A DNA stretch of 64,000 nucleotides from Paraburkholderia hiiakae (GTDB taxonomy: Bacteria > Pseudomonadota > Gammaproteobacteria > Burkholderiales > Burkholderiaceae), in assembly GCF_904848665.1 (NCBI RefSeq), contig NZ_CAJHCQ010000014.1:1-64000 (forward strand), given 5' to 3'. A program made the position numbers and the translations under genes. This document shows positions 10,113 to 18,161 of the stretch, one piece after another (within the stretch, counting starts at the first letter, position 1; every line of letters starts with the position of its first letter). Below the pieces are notes generated by a model. It had not been told where the DNA came from and made no database searches. It saw only the letters and a program-made list of their open reading frames with translations.

Positions 10113-13031
10113 TCAGCGGGCCGCGTCACCGGCGAGAACGTATGCGCCCCAGAAATACGGGTGACGGTAGAGTTCCCCATCCTTCCCGCTAGCCATGTCA
10201 CGCTCGGTGTGCGCTAGTGCTTCGGCCTTTGATAGCGATGGATCGTTGGCATAAATCCGGAATACACCGGTCGTCACCTCCGTCGCCGATCGAGATTCGA
10301 CAGCCCACTGGGTGAGGAGTATCGAGCGTGCCCCCGCCGCAAAAAAAGCGCGGGATAGTTCCGAAATTGCATCTCCCGCGTTACCGGTGACGAGTCCCGT
10401 GTTGCAGGCGGACAGTACCACCCAGTCGGCATTCAACCGCAAGGTCACGATGTCGTCCGCGGTGAGAACCGAATCTGGCAGCCCCCTTCCCTCATAGGCC
10501 AGTGCGAGTCCCGCCTTGCGCCAGCCTGGCACTTCGCCCGCCACGATGCCGTGCGTAGCGAACAGGACAACCCTATCGTTCGACAGATCCCGCTTCGTCA
10601 CTTCGCTGCGCGACGCGTTCTTTCCCCACAGCACGCTGTGATCGGGGGCATCGAGCGTCTTCGCGATCGATGTCGCCTCGTCGAGCGTCTCGGGTAGCGG
10701 TGCGACGCGATGGTAGTCGAACGACGCAGCACCCCCATCAACCGGAAACGCGCGCGCGGGCGTTCTGTCCACAGGGTGGGCGGCGATCGTGGCTGGATCG
10801 CGGCCGTCGAAGCTCGGATCGGCGAACGCGATCAACGGCTCGGCAGCGTGCGTTGCCGGATGACTACGTGCAAGCACAAGCGCCGAGGCATTCGGAATAC
10901 GCACCGGCATGGTCGTGGCGATCCACCAGTGCGCACTCGCAAGGTCCGTGGCGGGCGCCGTCATGAGCACATCGAACGGCAGGCTCGAGAGAATGCCGCT
11001 TGTGGCGATGTACACGGTTGTCGCCCCTTCGAGATCGGCCTGGATCGACGAGATCAACAAGCGATAGAGATCCGCTGCCGCTGTCATGTCGAACCCTGCC
11101 AGATCACCCGCCTTACGCGGCGGAACGCCCGCATCGAATGCATTGCGCAGCGTCAGGATCTGCTTTTTCAGGTCTGCGCGTGTTACGTTGAGCCGTGTCG
11201 CATGCAGCGAGCCTTTGGCGTTGACGACGAACGCGTAGGTCGCGTCGCGCCCGACGTAGAAGTCGACATACACCTCATCGGAATGCAGCGCCGCCCCTAC
11301 CTGTTCCGGGGTGGGAACGGCGGGCGACACAAGCCCCCGGTACTCGGGAAACTGCTTGTTGATGCGGTCGTGCAGTGTGGCCAGATCCTCGGCCGAGGCA
11401 TTCATGGCTTTCTCGGCATCTTCGACACTAGCGATCGCCCCTCCTTTATTTCCGGTATTTTCCGCGTCGACTTTGGCAAGGCGTGTGCTCAGCCCCGAGA
11501 GTCCCATGCGTTCGGTATCCTGGGCACGACGCGCCATCTGCTCCTGCTCAACCAGGCTGCGCAGTTCCGGTGTGACTGCCGCCAATCGCGCTGCACCATC
11601 GCTCATCGCGCCCTGGGTCGCATTCATGTGAAACAACTCGGCGATACGGAAGGCGAGTGCCTGACCTTCTGCGCCGTCGTCCATGAGGCGGCTCAGACAC
11701 ATGGCAAGCGCGCCGTCCTCGACAAAAGCCCCTGCGCTACCGGAAGCGTCCCAATCGTCGTTCTGACCAAGCATGGGCGTCACGTATCTGGAGATCTCGC
11801 TCTCGCTGACCTTTCTTTCGGAATCCTCAAGGCGATAGAGCATCAACATGGCAGACTGATACTTGACGAACGGACTCTGCGCCCCCTGGTCCTTAAGGTT
11901 GTACGCCAGCACGCGTGAGATGCTCGACTCGGCTTCTGGCCAGTTCCCCTGCGTCGCGAGTATCACAGACAGCCGCTCGTCCTTGCTCGGTGTTTTAGCC
12001 ACGACAGGATTGATCGAAGCCGCGTATTGGAAACCCTCTGCATCGGCCTTGTAGTCGGCAAGGCGATTCGTCGCAAGCGCGATCATCAACCGAATGCGCA
12101 GCGCCTCCGCATAGGTGAACGCATAGGGGAGCACGCCGGCGTCCTGATACCCCTTGATGGCTTTATCGATCCAGAAGAGTGCGCCATCGTAGTCGTCGTT
12201 GGACATGAGCGCGATTGAGACTGCCACCTCGACGAGGGCGCGCTGGATGGCGTTAGGCTTGAGTCGCGGATCGTGGTCGATGTCCCAAAGCATCCCGTTC
12301 GCGTAGTTCAGCGCCTCGGTGCGTCGATTGTTCTGCGTTTGCAAACCCACGAGATGCTCGACTTCGTCGAGCAGCTGATTGGCGGCTTCTTCGTGACGAT
12401 GTTCACTGAGCGACGGGTTGTCGAGATTTTTTCTTGCCAGATCGGCCGCCTCGCGCACCTTGCGCAACGCCGTGTCATGTTGATTCAAGGCGCGGCGCGC
12501 AAGCTCCGCCTCGGCAGAGAGATACTCGTAGGCAGGTTCTTCCGGAAGGGTTTCAAGCTCGGCGGGAGGCGTCTGGTCGGCCAGTTTCTTCGCCTGATTC
12601 ACCAGTCTCTGGCTTCGCACGAAGTCGTTTTCCACTGCATACGCAAGGGCGAGTCCCGACGCCGTCAGCGAGCGTTGGCCGGTCGGGATCCGCCCGTCAT
12701 CAACGATGCTTTCCATCACCCGCCTCGCGTCGGCAGGGTCATCCGCGTCGAAGTAATCCTGGACGAGCACAATCAGCAGCGCAAGCCGCGTATTTCCGTC
12801 CGAATTCTCGTCGAGTAGCTTGCGAATGGCCTTCTCTTCATCGACGACGGAGGGTTGTCCCGACGTCTTGTCGATTTTTGCCGCCGGCGCATTCACATCT
12901 TGAGGCTCACCTGCCAGCGAAGGCCGGAGCAACCCGCAAAACGATCCGACGATCACTGCCGCGAGGACAAACAGCATAGGCCTCAGACACCACCACACGA
13001 CCTGTGATGCATTCTCGGATCGGATGACCAT
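10113..13031 (-). CDS. Exported CHAT-domain protease with TPR-like repeats, copy C
   Basis: 972 residues from ATG at 13031, chosen because GGAGG sits six bases upstream and the following residues form a signal segment (MLFVLAAVIVGSFCGLL) with cleavage near PSLAG. TPR-like helices cover about 55-480. A charged insert lies before the CHAT domain. The C-terminal CHAT domain has His in ATHG (about 827) and Cys in SACNTG (about 876), then LLTQWAVESRSA and HPYFWGAYVLAGDAAR. From the His onward it is nearly identical to copy E (18162-20960), and the 3' flanks also match, so these two are the youngest pair. The upstream region carries the tail of another, lost CHAT gene on the opposite strand. Confidence 0.88.
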   Translation of the reverse strand: MVIRSENASQVVWWCLRPMLFVLAAVIVGSFCGLLRPSLAGEPQDVNAPAAKIDKTSGQPSVVDEEKAIRKLLDENSDGNTRLALLIVLVQDYFDADDPADARRVMESIVDDGRIPTGQRSLTASGLALAYAVENDFVRSQRLVNQAKKLADQTPPAELETLPEEPAYEYLSAEAELARRALNQHDTALRKVREAADLARKNLDNPSLSEHRHEEAANQLLDEVEHLVGLQTQNNRRTEALNYANGMLWDIDHDPRLKPNAIQRALVEVAVSIALMSNDDYDGALFWIDKAIKGYQDAGVLPYAFTYAEALRIRLMIALATNRLADYKADAEGFQYAASINPVVAKTPSKDERLSVILATQGNWPEAESSISRVLAYNLKDQGAQSPFVKYQSAMLMLYRLEDSERKVSESEISRYVTPMLGQNDDWDASGSAGAFVEDGALAMCLSRLMDDGAEGQALAFRIAELFHMNATQGAMSDGAARLAAVTPELRSLVEQEQMARRAQDTERMGLSGLSTRLAKVDAENTGNKGGAIASVEDAEKAMNASAEDLATLHDRINKQFPEYRGLVSPAVPTPEQVGAALHSDEVYVDFYVGRDATYAFVVNAKGSLHATRLNVTRADLKKQILTLRNAFDAGVPPRKAGDLAGFDMTAAADLYRLLISSIQADLEGATTVYIATSGILSSLPFDVLMTAPATDLASAHWWIATTMPVRIPNASALVLARSHPATHAAEPLIAFADPSFDGRDPATIAAHPVDRTPARAFPVDGGAASFDYHRVAPLPETLDEATSIAKTLDAPDHSVLWGKNASRSEVTKRDLSNDRVVLFATHGIVAGEVPGWRKAGLALAYEGRGLPDSVLTADDIVTLRLNADWVVLSACNTGLVTGNAGDAISELSRAFFAAGARSILLTQWAVESRSATEVTTGVFRIYANDPSLSKAEALAHTERDMASGKDGELYRHPYFWGAYVLAGDAAR

Positions 13032-13233
13032 CTTTGCCTCCGGTTCACACGTCGTTGCGGGCCTCGCCAGGCTACGGCGCGCGCATAGCGCGTTTTCACA
13101 GTGCTGTCGGTCCGTACCGTGCGAGCGTAATCGCCATGCAGCGATGTTCCCGCGCGCTTCGTACTTCTGCGGCACGCCTCCACCGGCTATATCAACTACT
13201 ATTGTTGGGTGCTCCCGGACAGCGGGATGGCCC

Positions 13234-13276
13234 TGAAGTGGGGACATACGTCCTCACGGGCGATGCCGCTAGGTGA
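13234..13276 (+). pseudogene. Degraded 3' tail of a sixth CHAT gene
   Basis: This short plus-strand stretch reads ...TYVLTGDAAR then a stop, matching the C-terminus of the CHAT paralogues (AYVLAGDAAR, AYILTGDAAR). At DNA level TGGGG-ACATACG aligns with TGGGGCGCATACG of copy E, with one base lost. No other part of a plus-strand CHAT gene precedes it. It is best read as a scar of a deleted or rearranged copy, now located upstream of copy C. Confidence 0.65.
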
Positions 13277-13357
13277 TTCCTACGATGGGGTCAGCCGATT
13301 CGGCATATGGAAGCCAGGTGCGCGCAGCCAGGCTGCTATCAGACCGCGCCGCCTCAA

Positions 13358-13879
13358 CTATGTCTCCGGAACAAAAAACGCACTCGCCGGCATTTCAGAC
13401 ATTACTGCCGCCGTGCACGTTTTCAGGAGTCGGGAATTGGCGATCTTGTCGGGACTGGATATATCGATGTGGCGTTGTCGTTCAAGCGCCCGCAAAAAAT
13501 CGGACTTCAACTCGTCGTCATAGGTTCCGCGCTGTTCGATTTTGCGGCGTATCGTTTCGAGGTCATACTCAAGGGCCTGATAGGCCGCGATCGTCATTTC
13601 GTAAGCTTTCAATGTTCTTCTGAACTGAATCGCCGGCCGGATGGCTGCGACGAAGGCGGAAAACGTCCCGAGGCCTTGCCAGATGTGCTTGCCCATATCC
13701 GTCTTGAAGAACCACAGGCCGGCGACTGCCGATGTCGGCGCCGCGATGACGAGCGCCAGGTCCATAGCCATATCCAAATGTTCGAGACGACGCAGTCGTT
13801 GACTGTAATATCGGACATTGAGCCGAGCAGTGCGGAGCATGTCATATACCGCCCAGACAGGATGGTTCTCGCGTTCCAT
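13358..13879 (-). CDS. SLATT-like two-transmembrane protein
   Basis: 173-residue protein. ATG at 13879 is preferred because GGGGGA lies just upstream. An N-terminal helix rich in Arg/Tyr (residues 10-33) is followed by two hydrophobic segments (about 37-57 and 66-86) and then a long charged helix with the pattern AYEMTIAAYQALEYDLETI and a basic/acidic tail. This order (helix, two membrane helices, long helix with Y..L..DLE) resembles the SLATT domains described as membrane effectors next to SMODS or SLOG genes in nucleotide-based conflict systems. The assignment rests on pattern only. It sits between the two arms of the CHAT array, with its start only 30 bases from the divergent start of a small exported protein. 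Other two-helix membrane families are possible. Confidence 0.6.
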   Translation of the reverse strand: MERENHPVWAVYDMLRTARLNVRYYSQRLRRLEHLDMAMDLALVIAAPTSAVAGLWFFKTDMGKHIWQGLGTFSAFVAAIRPAIQFRRTLKAYEMTIAAYQALEYDLETIRRKIEQRGTYDDELKSDFLRALERQRHIDISSPDKIANSRLLKTCTAAVMSEMPASAFFVPET

Positions 13880-13909
13880 GATTCCCCCGTACACGTGCGG
13901 AGAAAAACA

Positions 13910-14230
13910 ATGAAAGCCAACAAACACAGCAGAGGCGTTCTCGTATTGCTGCCGGCGCTGTTGTGCTGGTCGACTCTCGCTAAGGCTGAAATGCCCGAAT
14001 TGAACACTTCTGCCTCAGGCAACGTGAAAGCGCCGACAGATGCGAGCGTGAAGGTCCCTCCGCACGCTGCAAATGCACAGACCGCGGACGGAGCAAGCAG
14101 CGCCGCTTCGCACCCGGACAACAGAAGTGCGCCGTCCGGTACACGTAGCCTCGTTCCCGAAAGCCCCCATCCGAGCGTCGATCCTACGCAACCGTGGCCG
14201 CGTCACGGAGCCGTTGACGAATCCAAGTAG
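13910..14230 (+). CDS. Small exported protein of unknown function
   Basis: 106 residues. The start codon follows GGAG by six bases. Residues 1-27 form a Sec signal (basic MKANKHSR, hydrophobic GVLVLLPALLCW, cleavage likely after LAKA). The mature part is low in complexity: Ser, Ala, Pro and Asn rich, no Cys, probably disordered. The start lies 30 bases from the divergent SLATT-like gene, so the promoters must overlap or lie inside coding sequence. The position in the middle of the CHAT array suggests association, but no function can be assigned. Confidence 0.55.
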   Translation: MKANKHSRGVLVLLPALLCWSTLAKAEMPELNTSASGNVKAPTDASVKVPPHAANAQTADGASSAASHPDNRSAPSGTRSLVPESPHPSVDPTQPWPRHGAVDESK

Positions 14231-14733
14231 CGACTCGACAGGTGGCGGGGGCGACACGGCAATCCAGATTGTCTTGCGGACGATGCGGTTTTAACCCAGG
14301 AAAGGATACCTGCTGCTGCAACGCGGCGTGCCGTTACACTACCAGCTTCCCGCGTGCTGCCACCTTTACGAACTGCCGACATGTCGCGCGTCTTTGAAGG
14401 AGACGCTGGCGGTTGTTGGCATAATGAAAGCGCTCCTGCGTCACCGACCAGAGCATAGGACCCAGAAGCACGGGTGGCGCTGGTGCGGTCCACCCTTGCT
14501 GCCGAATCGTCGGCCTTTCCCAACGTTCGATCACCACCCGTGGTACGTCCGCTCGATACCTGTTCGAAAATTTTACGCCGTCGATCGACAATACGCAGCG
14601 GACAAGAAGCGAGCAAATCAATCGCGCAATGTGCGCTACCGCACTGTGCGGCAATGGACAAGCGTGATTAATTTTCTACGATTGAAGTGCTGAGACTGCT
14701 GACGCTGGCCGAATATATTAAGTGGAAGACCAA
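14231..14733. other. Intergenic region, nothing recognised
   Basis: About 500 bases in the middle of the CHAT array. Several overlapping short open frames occur on both strands, none with a convincing start site or protein character. The DNA from about 14690 is richer in A/T than its surroundings. Confidence 0.4.
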
Positions 14734-14895
14734 TTAAAAGGATCTAAATTCGGCGTATCGTTTGAGTACGAAAAGCATGGAGATAATCGCGACCAATGCG
14801 CCGAGAAAATTGCCGGTCGCGTAATTGCAAAACGCGAACAAACCATTGTTGCCGGCCAGTTCCTGGAAATAGTGGCATACATGCGACCTGCCCAT
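14734..14895 (-). CDS. Possible 53-residue single-span membrane protein
   Basis: A 54-codon frame (ATG at 14895, stop TAA at 14736-14734) encodes a protein with an N-terminal half containing two Cys and aromatic residues and a clear membrane helix, FLGALVAIISMLFVL, followed by basic KRYAEF. AAGGA lies a few bases upstream of the ATG. Composition looks like a real small membrane protein rather than an antisense shadow. No family is recognised. It lies between the SLATT-like gene and CHAT copy D. Confidence 0.45.
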   Translation of the reverse strand: MGRSHVCHYFQELAGNNGLFAFCNYATGNFLGALVAIISMLFVLKRYAEFRSF

Positions 14896-14907
14896 ACTTC
14901 CTTAGAG

Positions 14908-14920
14908 GGTGTCAGGCACC
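14908..14920. repeat. REP-like palindromic motif
   Basis: GGTGTCAGGCACC followed by TTTG is an imperfect palindrome of the type found as dispersed REP-like sequences in many proteobacteria. Only one copy was noticed in the window, so this is a resemblance, not a proven repeat. Confidence 0.3.
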
Positions 14921-15068
14921 TTTGTTGACGGCTGCAAAGTGAACCAGCATAAGCACGGAGAATACGACGCAGTGCAGGCCAGCCAAGGTTTCCGGCAATC
15001 GCTCGTATTCTACGGTGCCCCGAGGTATCAGCCGCCCTAGAAGAACGATGAAAATGGAGGCCGGTGTC

Positions 15069-17915
15069 ATGCAGATCCGCTTACGTTGGCTAGTTCCGCG
15101 GCCTGTATCGCATCTCGCGCTGGCATTCGCCGCCCTCGCGGGCGTAGCGTGCTCCTCGACTCAAACATCTCGACCGCTTGAGACCGTTTCAGGTGGCGCG
15201 GCTCAAGTCGCCGTCGGCTCGCCGCAACTCCAGCTACAGCAGCAACTGCAAGCCATCGTCGAACGCGAGCATCAGGTCCAGCGTCAACTGGCCGACACAG
15301 CGGACGGCGAGCAGAGATTCGCATTGATCGATTCGCTCTCGTCCGCCTACTTTAATGTCGGCATGGTGATCGACTCCATGCGTGTACGTGAGCAGATCGT
15401 CGACGATCCGCGCATTCCCGCCGGCCGGCGCTCGCTCACGGCTTCCGATCTCGCAGCGGACTACGCGTTGGAGGACGACCATAGGCGCAGCGAACACCTC
15501 ATTGACCGTGCGAAGTTGCTTGCTCAGGAAACGACGTCGACGGAACTCGAAACGCTGCCGCTAGAGCCCGCCTATGCGTACTATGCCGCCGAAGCGCAAC
15601 TTGCGCTGCGCGACATGAATCGTCAAGAGGAGGCCCTGCTCAAGCGGCGCGAGATCGCAGACCTGGCGTGGCACAACCTCAATGACCCAACGCTCAGTGA
15701 AAACCGTCATCGCGCGGCGGCGAACGAACTATTGTCCATCACTGCGGAACTTGTCCAGTCTTTCGTCCAGAACAACCAGCGCGACGAGGCACTCAGCTAT
15801 GCGAATGAAATCCGCTGGGACCTCGACAACTTGCCCCCCTTGAAGCCCACCACAGCCCAGCGGGCCACTGCCGCTGTGGCGCTGGCCTTGGCCCTTGCCT
15901 CGAACGACGACTACGAAGCCGCCCTCAAGGCGGTCGACGAGGCGGTCGACGGCTATCGTCGTGCCGGCGTCGAGCCGTGGTCGACCGAATATGCATTCGC
16001 ACTGCGCATACGCCTGATAGTCGCTCTTGCGTTGGGCCGGATCGGCGACTACCGTGCCGATGCGGATGGCTACGAAATTGCGGCGGCAGTCAATCCTGTC
16101 GAAGCACATGCCGAACTGGCGAGTGAGAGGGAATCGCTCATCGCGGCCGCACGCGGGCAGTGGTCTTTCGCGGAAACAGACATCGCAGCCGCCAAGGCAG
16201 ACGCGTTGCGCTGGCAGGGTCCGGAAAGCCCGATCTACAAGTACCGGTCGGCAATGCAGATGCTGTATCTGCTCGACGACCCATCTTCGAACGTGACCAA
16301 CGCTGACATTGCCGCTTACGCCGGCCCCATCCTCGGAAATGATGAGGAAGGTAACGCCTCGCCAACGCGTGGAGCCTATGCGGAAGATGGCGCGTTAGGG
16401 GTGTCGATAGACCTGCTGATGCAGGGCAAAGCGCACAACGAGACGTTGGGGTTTCGCATCGCTGAACTTTTCCACATGAATGCGACGGGAGGGGCCATGA
16501 GCGATGGCGCTGCCCGGCTCGCGGCGACGACACCGCAACTGCGCGCGTTGGTCGAGCAGGAACGGCAACTCACTTATCAGGAGAACGACGCGCACCGAGC
16601 ATTGGGACAACAGACGCCGCGCGGAACCGAAGACCAACTGCACGCGTTGCGCAAGCAGATCGCAGCGCAGTTCCCTGTCTACCGTCAACTCACGGCACCG
16701 GTGATCCCCACGCCCGACGCGCTCGGCGGCGTACTGCGTGAAGGGGAAATCTATCTCAACCTTTACGCGGGGCGCGACGCGAGCTATGTGTTCGTCGTCC
16801 ACCCGGGCGGCGAACTCCATGCGGTGATGCTCACGGCGACGCGCGCTGACCTACGCAAAATGGTCGTAGCGTTGCGGGCAGGTTTTGATGCGGGACGCCC
16901 TCCAGATAAGCCTGGCGATCCCGCCGGTTTCGATCTCGCGGCTGCCTCGGGACTCTACCAGTCGCTGATCGCACCGATCGAGGACGATCTGCGGGGAGTG
17001 ACGACCGTCTACATTGCAACCAGCGGCATCCTCGCAAGCGTACCGTTCGACGCGCTACTGACGAGCCCCGCCGACAATCTCGCTCAGGCTGCCTGGTGGA
17101 TCGACAAGGTCACGCCCGTGCGCATCCCGAGCGCTTCGGCGCTCATGCTTGCGCGCAGCCTTACGGCCACGCACGCGAGCGAGCCGTTCATCGCATTCGC
17201 CGACCCGAGCTTCGATGGAGACGACACCCCTGCGTCCACGCTGCAAGCAGTTCCCAGCGCTGTGGTCGCGGCGCGCGCGTTTCCGCTCGATAAAACCACC
17301 CGCAGCCTCGATTATCACCGCGTCGCTCCGTTACCCGAGACCCTGGACGAGGCGCGCGCTATTGCGAGTGCGCTTGGTGCACCCGATCAGAGTGTGATCT
17401 GGGGTGCGCATGCTGCGCGCAGTACGGTGATGAAAACGGACCTCTCTAACGATCGCGTCGTGCTGTTCGCGACGCACGGCATTGTGCCGGGTGAGGTGCC
17501 GGGATGGCGCAAGGCGGGCCTTGCGCTCGCCTACGAAGGCAATGGTCTTGAGGACTCTGTTCTTACCGTCGATGACATCGTCACGCTGCGACTCAACGCG
17601 GATTGGGTGGTGCTTTCTGCATGTAAAACAGGGCTCGCGACGGGCAATGCGGGCGACGCGATTTCCGAGCTTTCGCGCGCGTTCTTCGCGAGCGGCGCAC
17701 GCTCGATGCTGGTGACGCAATGGGCGGTCGAGTCGCGATCTGCGGCGGCAATCACAACGGGCGCCTTTAAGACTTACGCTGCCGATGCATCCCTGTCAAA
17801 AGCCGACGCCCTGGTCCATGCTGAACGCGACATGCTCCACGGAAAGTACGGTCTGTTATATCGCCATCCGTACTTCTGGGCAGCCTACATATTGACGGGG
17901 GATGCGGCACGCTAA
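15069..17915 (+). CDS. Exported CHAT-domain protease with TPR-like repeats, copy D (lipoprotein)
   Basis: 948 residues from ATG at 15069, which has GGAGG eight bases upstream; in-frame starts further upstream lack this. The signal ends at LAGVAC, followed by SSTQ, so lipidation at Cys is likely, and the residues after Cys lack the Asp that would favour inner-membrane retention under the E. coli rule. TPR-like helices cover about 50-470. The CHAT domain has His in ATHG (about 803) and Cys at about 852. The motif after the Cys is SACKTG, where the other four copies have SACNTG. It ends in HPYFWAAYILTGDAAR. It is the first gene of the plus-strand arm, with copy E 246 bases downstream. Confidence 0.88.
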   Translation: MQIRLRWLVPRPVSHLALAFAALAGVACSSTQTSRPLETVSGGAAQVAVGSPQLQLQQQLQAIVEREHQVQRQLADTADGEQRFALIDSLSSAYFNVGMVIDSMRVREQIVDDPRIPAGRRSLTASDLAADYALEDDHRRSEHLIDRAKLLAQETTSTELETLPLEPAYAYYAAEAQLALRDMNRQEEALLKRREIADLAWHNLNDPTLSENRHRAAANELLSITAELVQSFVQNNQRDEALSYANEIRWDLDNLPPLKPTTAQRATAAVALALALASNDDYEAALKAVDEAVDGYRRAGVEPWSTEYAFALRIRLIVALALGRIGDYRADADGYEIAAAVNPVEAHAELASERESLIAAARGQWSFAETDIAAAKADALRWQGPESPIYKYRSAMQMLYLLDDPSSNVTNADIAAYAGPILGNDEEGNASPTRGAYAEDGALGVSIDLLMQGKAHNETLGFRIAELFHMNATGGAMSDGAARLAATTPQLRALVEQERQLTYQENDAHRALGQQTPRGTEDQLHALRKQIAAQFPVYRQLTAPVIPTPDALGGVLREGEIYLNLYAGRDASYVFVVHPGGELHAVMLTATRADLRKMVVALRAGFDAGRPPDKPGDPAGFDLAAASGLYQSLIAPIEDDLRGVTTVYIATSGILASVPFDALLTSPADNLAQAAWWIDKVTPVRIPSASALMLARSLTATHASEPFIAFADPSFDGDDTPASTLQAVPSAVVAARAFPLDKTTRSLDYHRVAPLPETLDEARAIASALGAPDQSVIWGAHAARSTVMKTDLSNDRVVLFATHGIVPGEVPGWRKAGLALAYEGNGLEDSVLTVDDIVTLRLNADWVVLSACKTGLATGNAGDAISELSRAFFASGARSMLVTQWAVESRSAAAITTGAFKTYAADASLSKADALVHAERDMLHGKYGLLYRHPYFWAAYILTGDAAR

Positions 17916-18161
17916 ACCGTTGCCAGTCGTCGAAGATCGCAGAGGCTGAGGCGATCTCGGCGGAGACAAGGGCCGGAAATGTCGTGGGCTATAGGTAGTC
18001 CGCCATGCTTTCCGTGATAGAGGTCACAGCTAACAGGTAGCTTCCAGTGGCGGCGGGACACGCACCCCGTCCGACGAACGCTTCAACATCGGCATTCAAA
18101 AACAAAGGGAGATGATCGTCGCCTGCCGTGAACGCTAGCCGAATGCATGGAGATAGCCATT

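Noticed and set aside
10710..11918. 402-codon plus-strand frame inside CHAT copy C
   Set aside because: Antisense shadow of the CHAT gene with no family, start signal or plausible composition.
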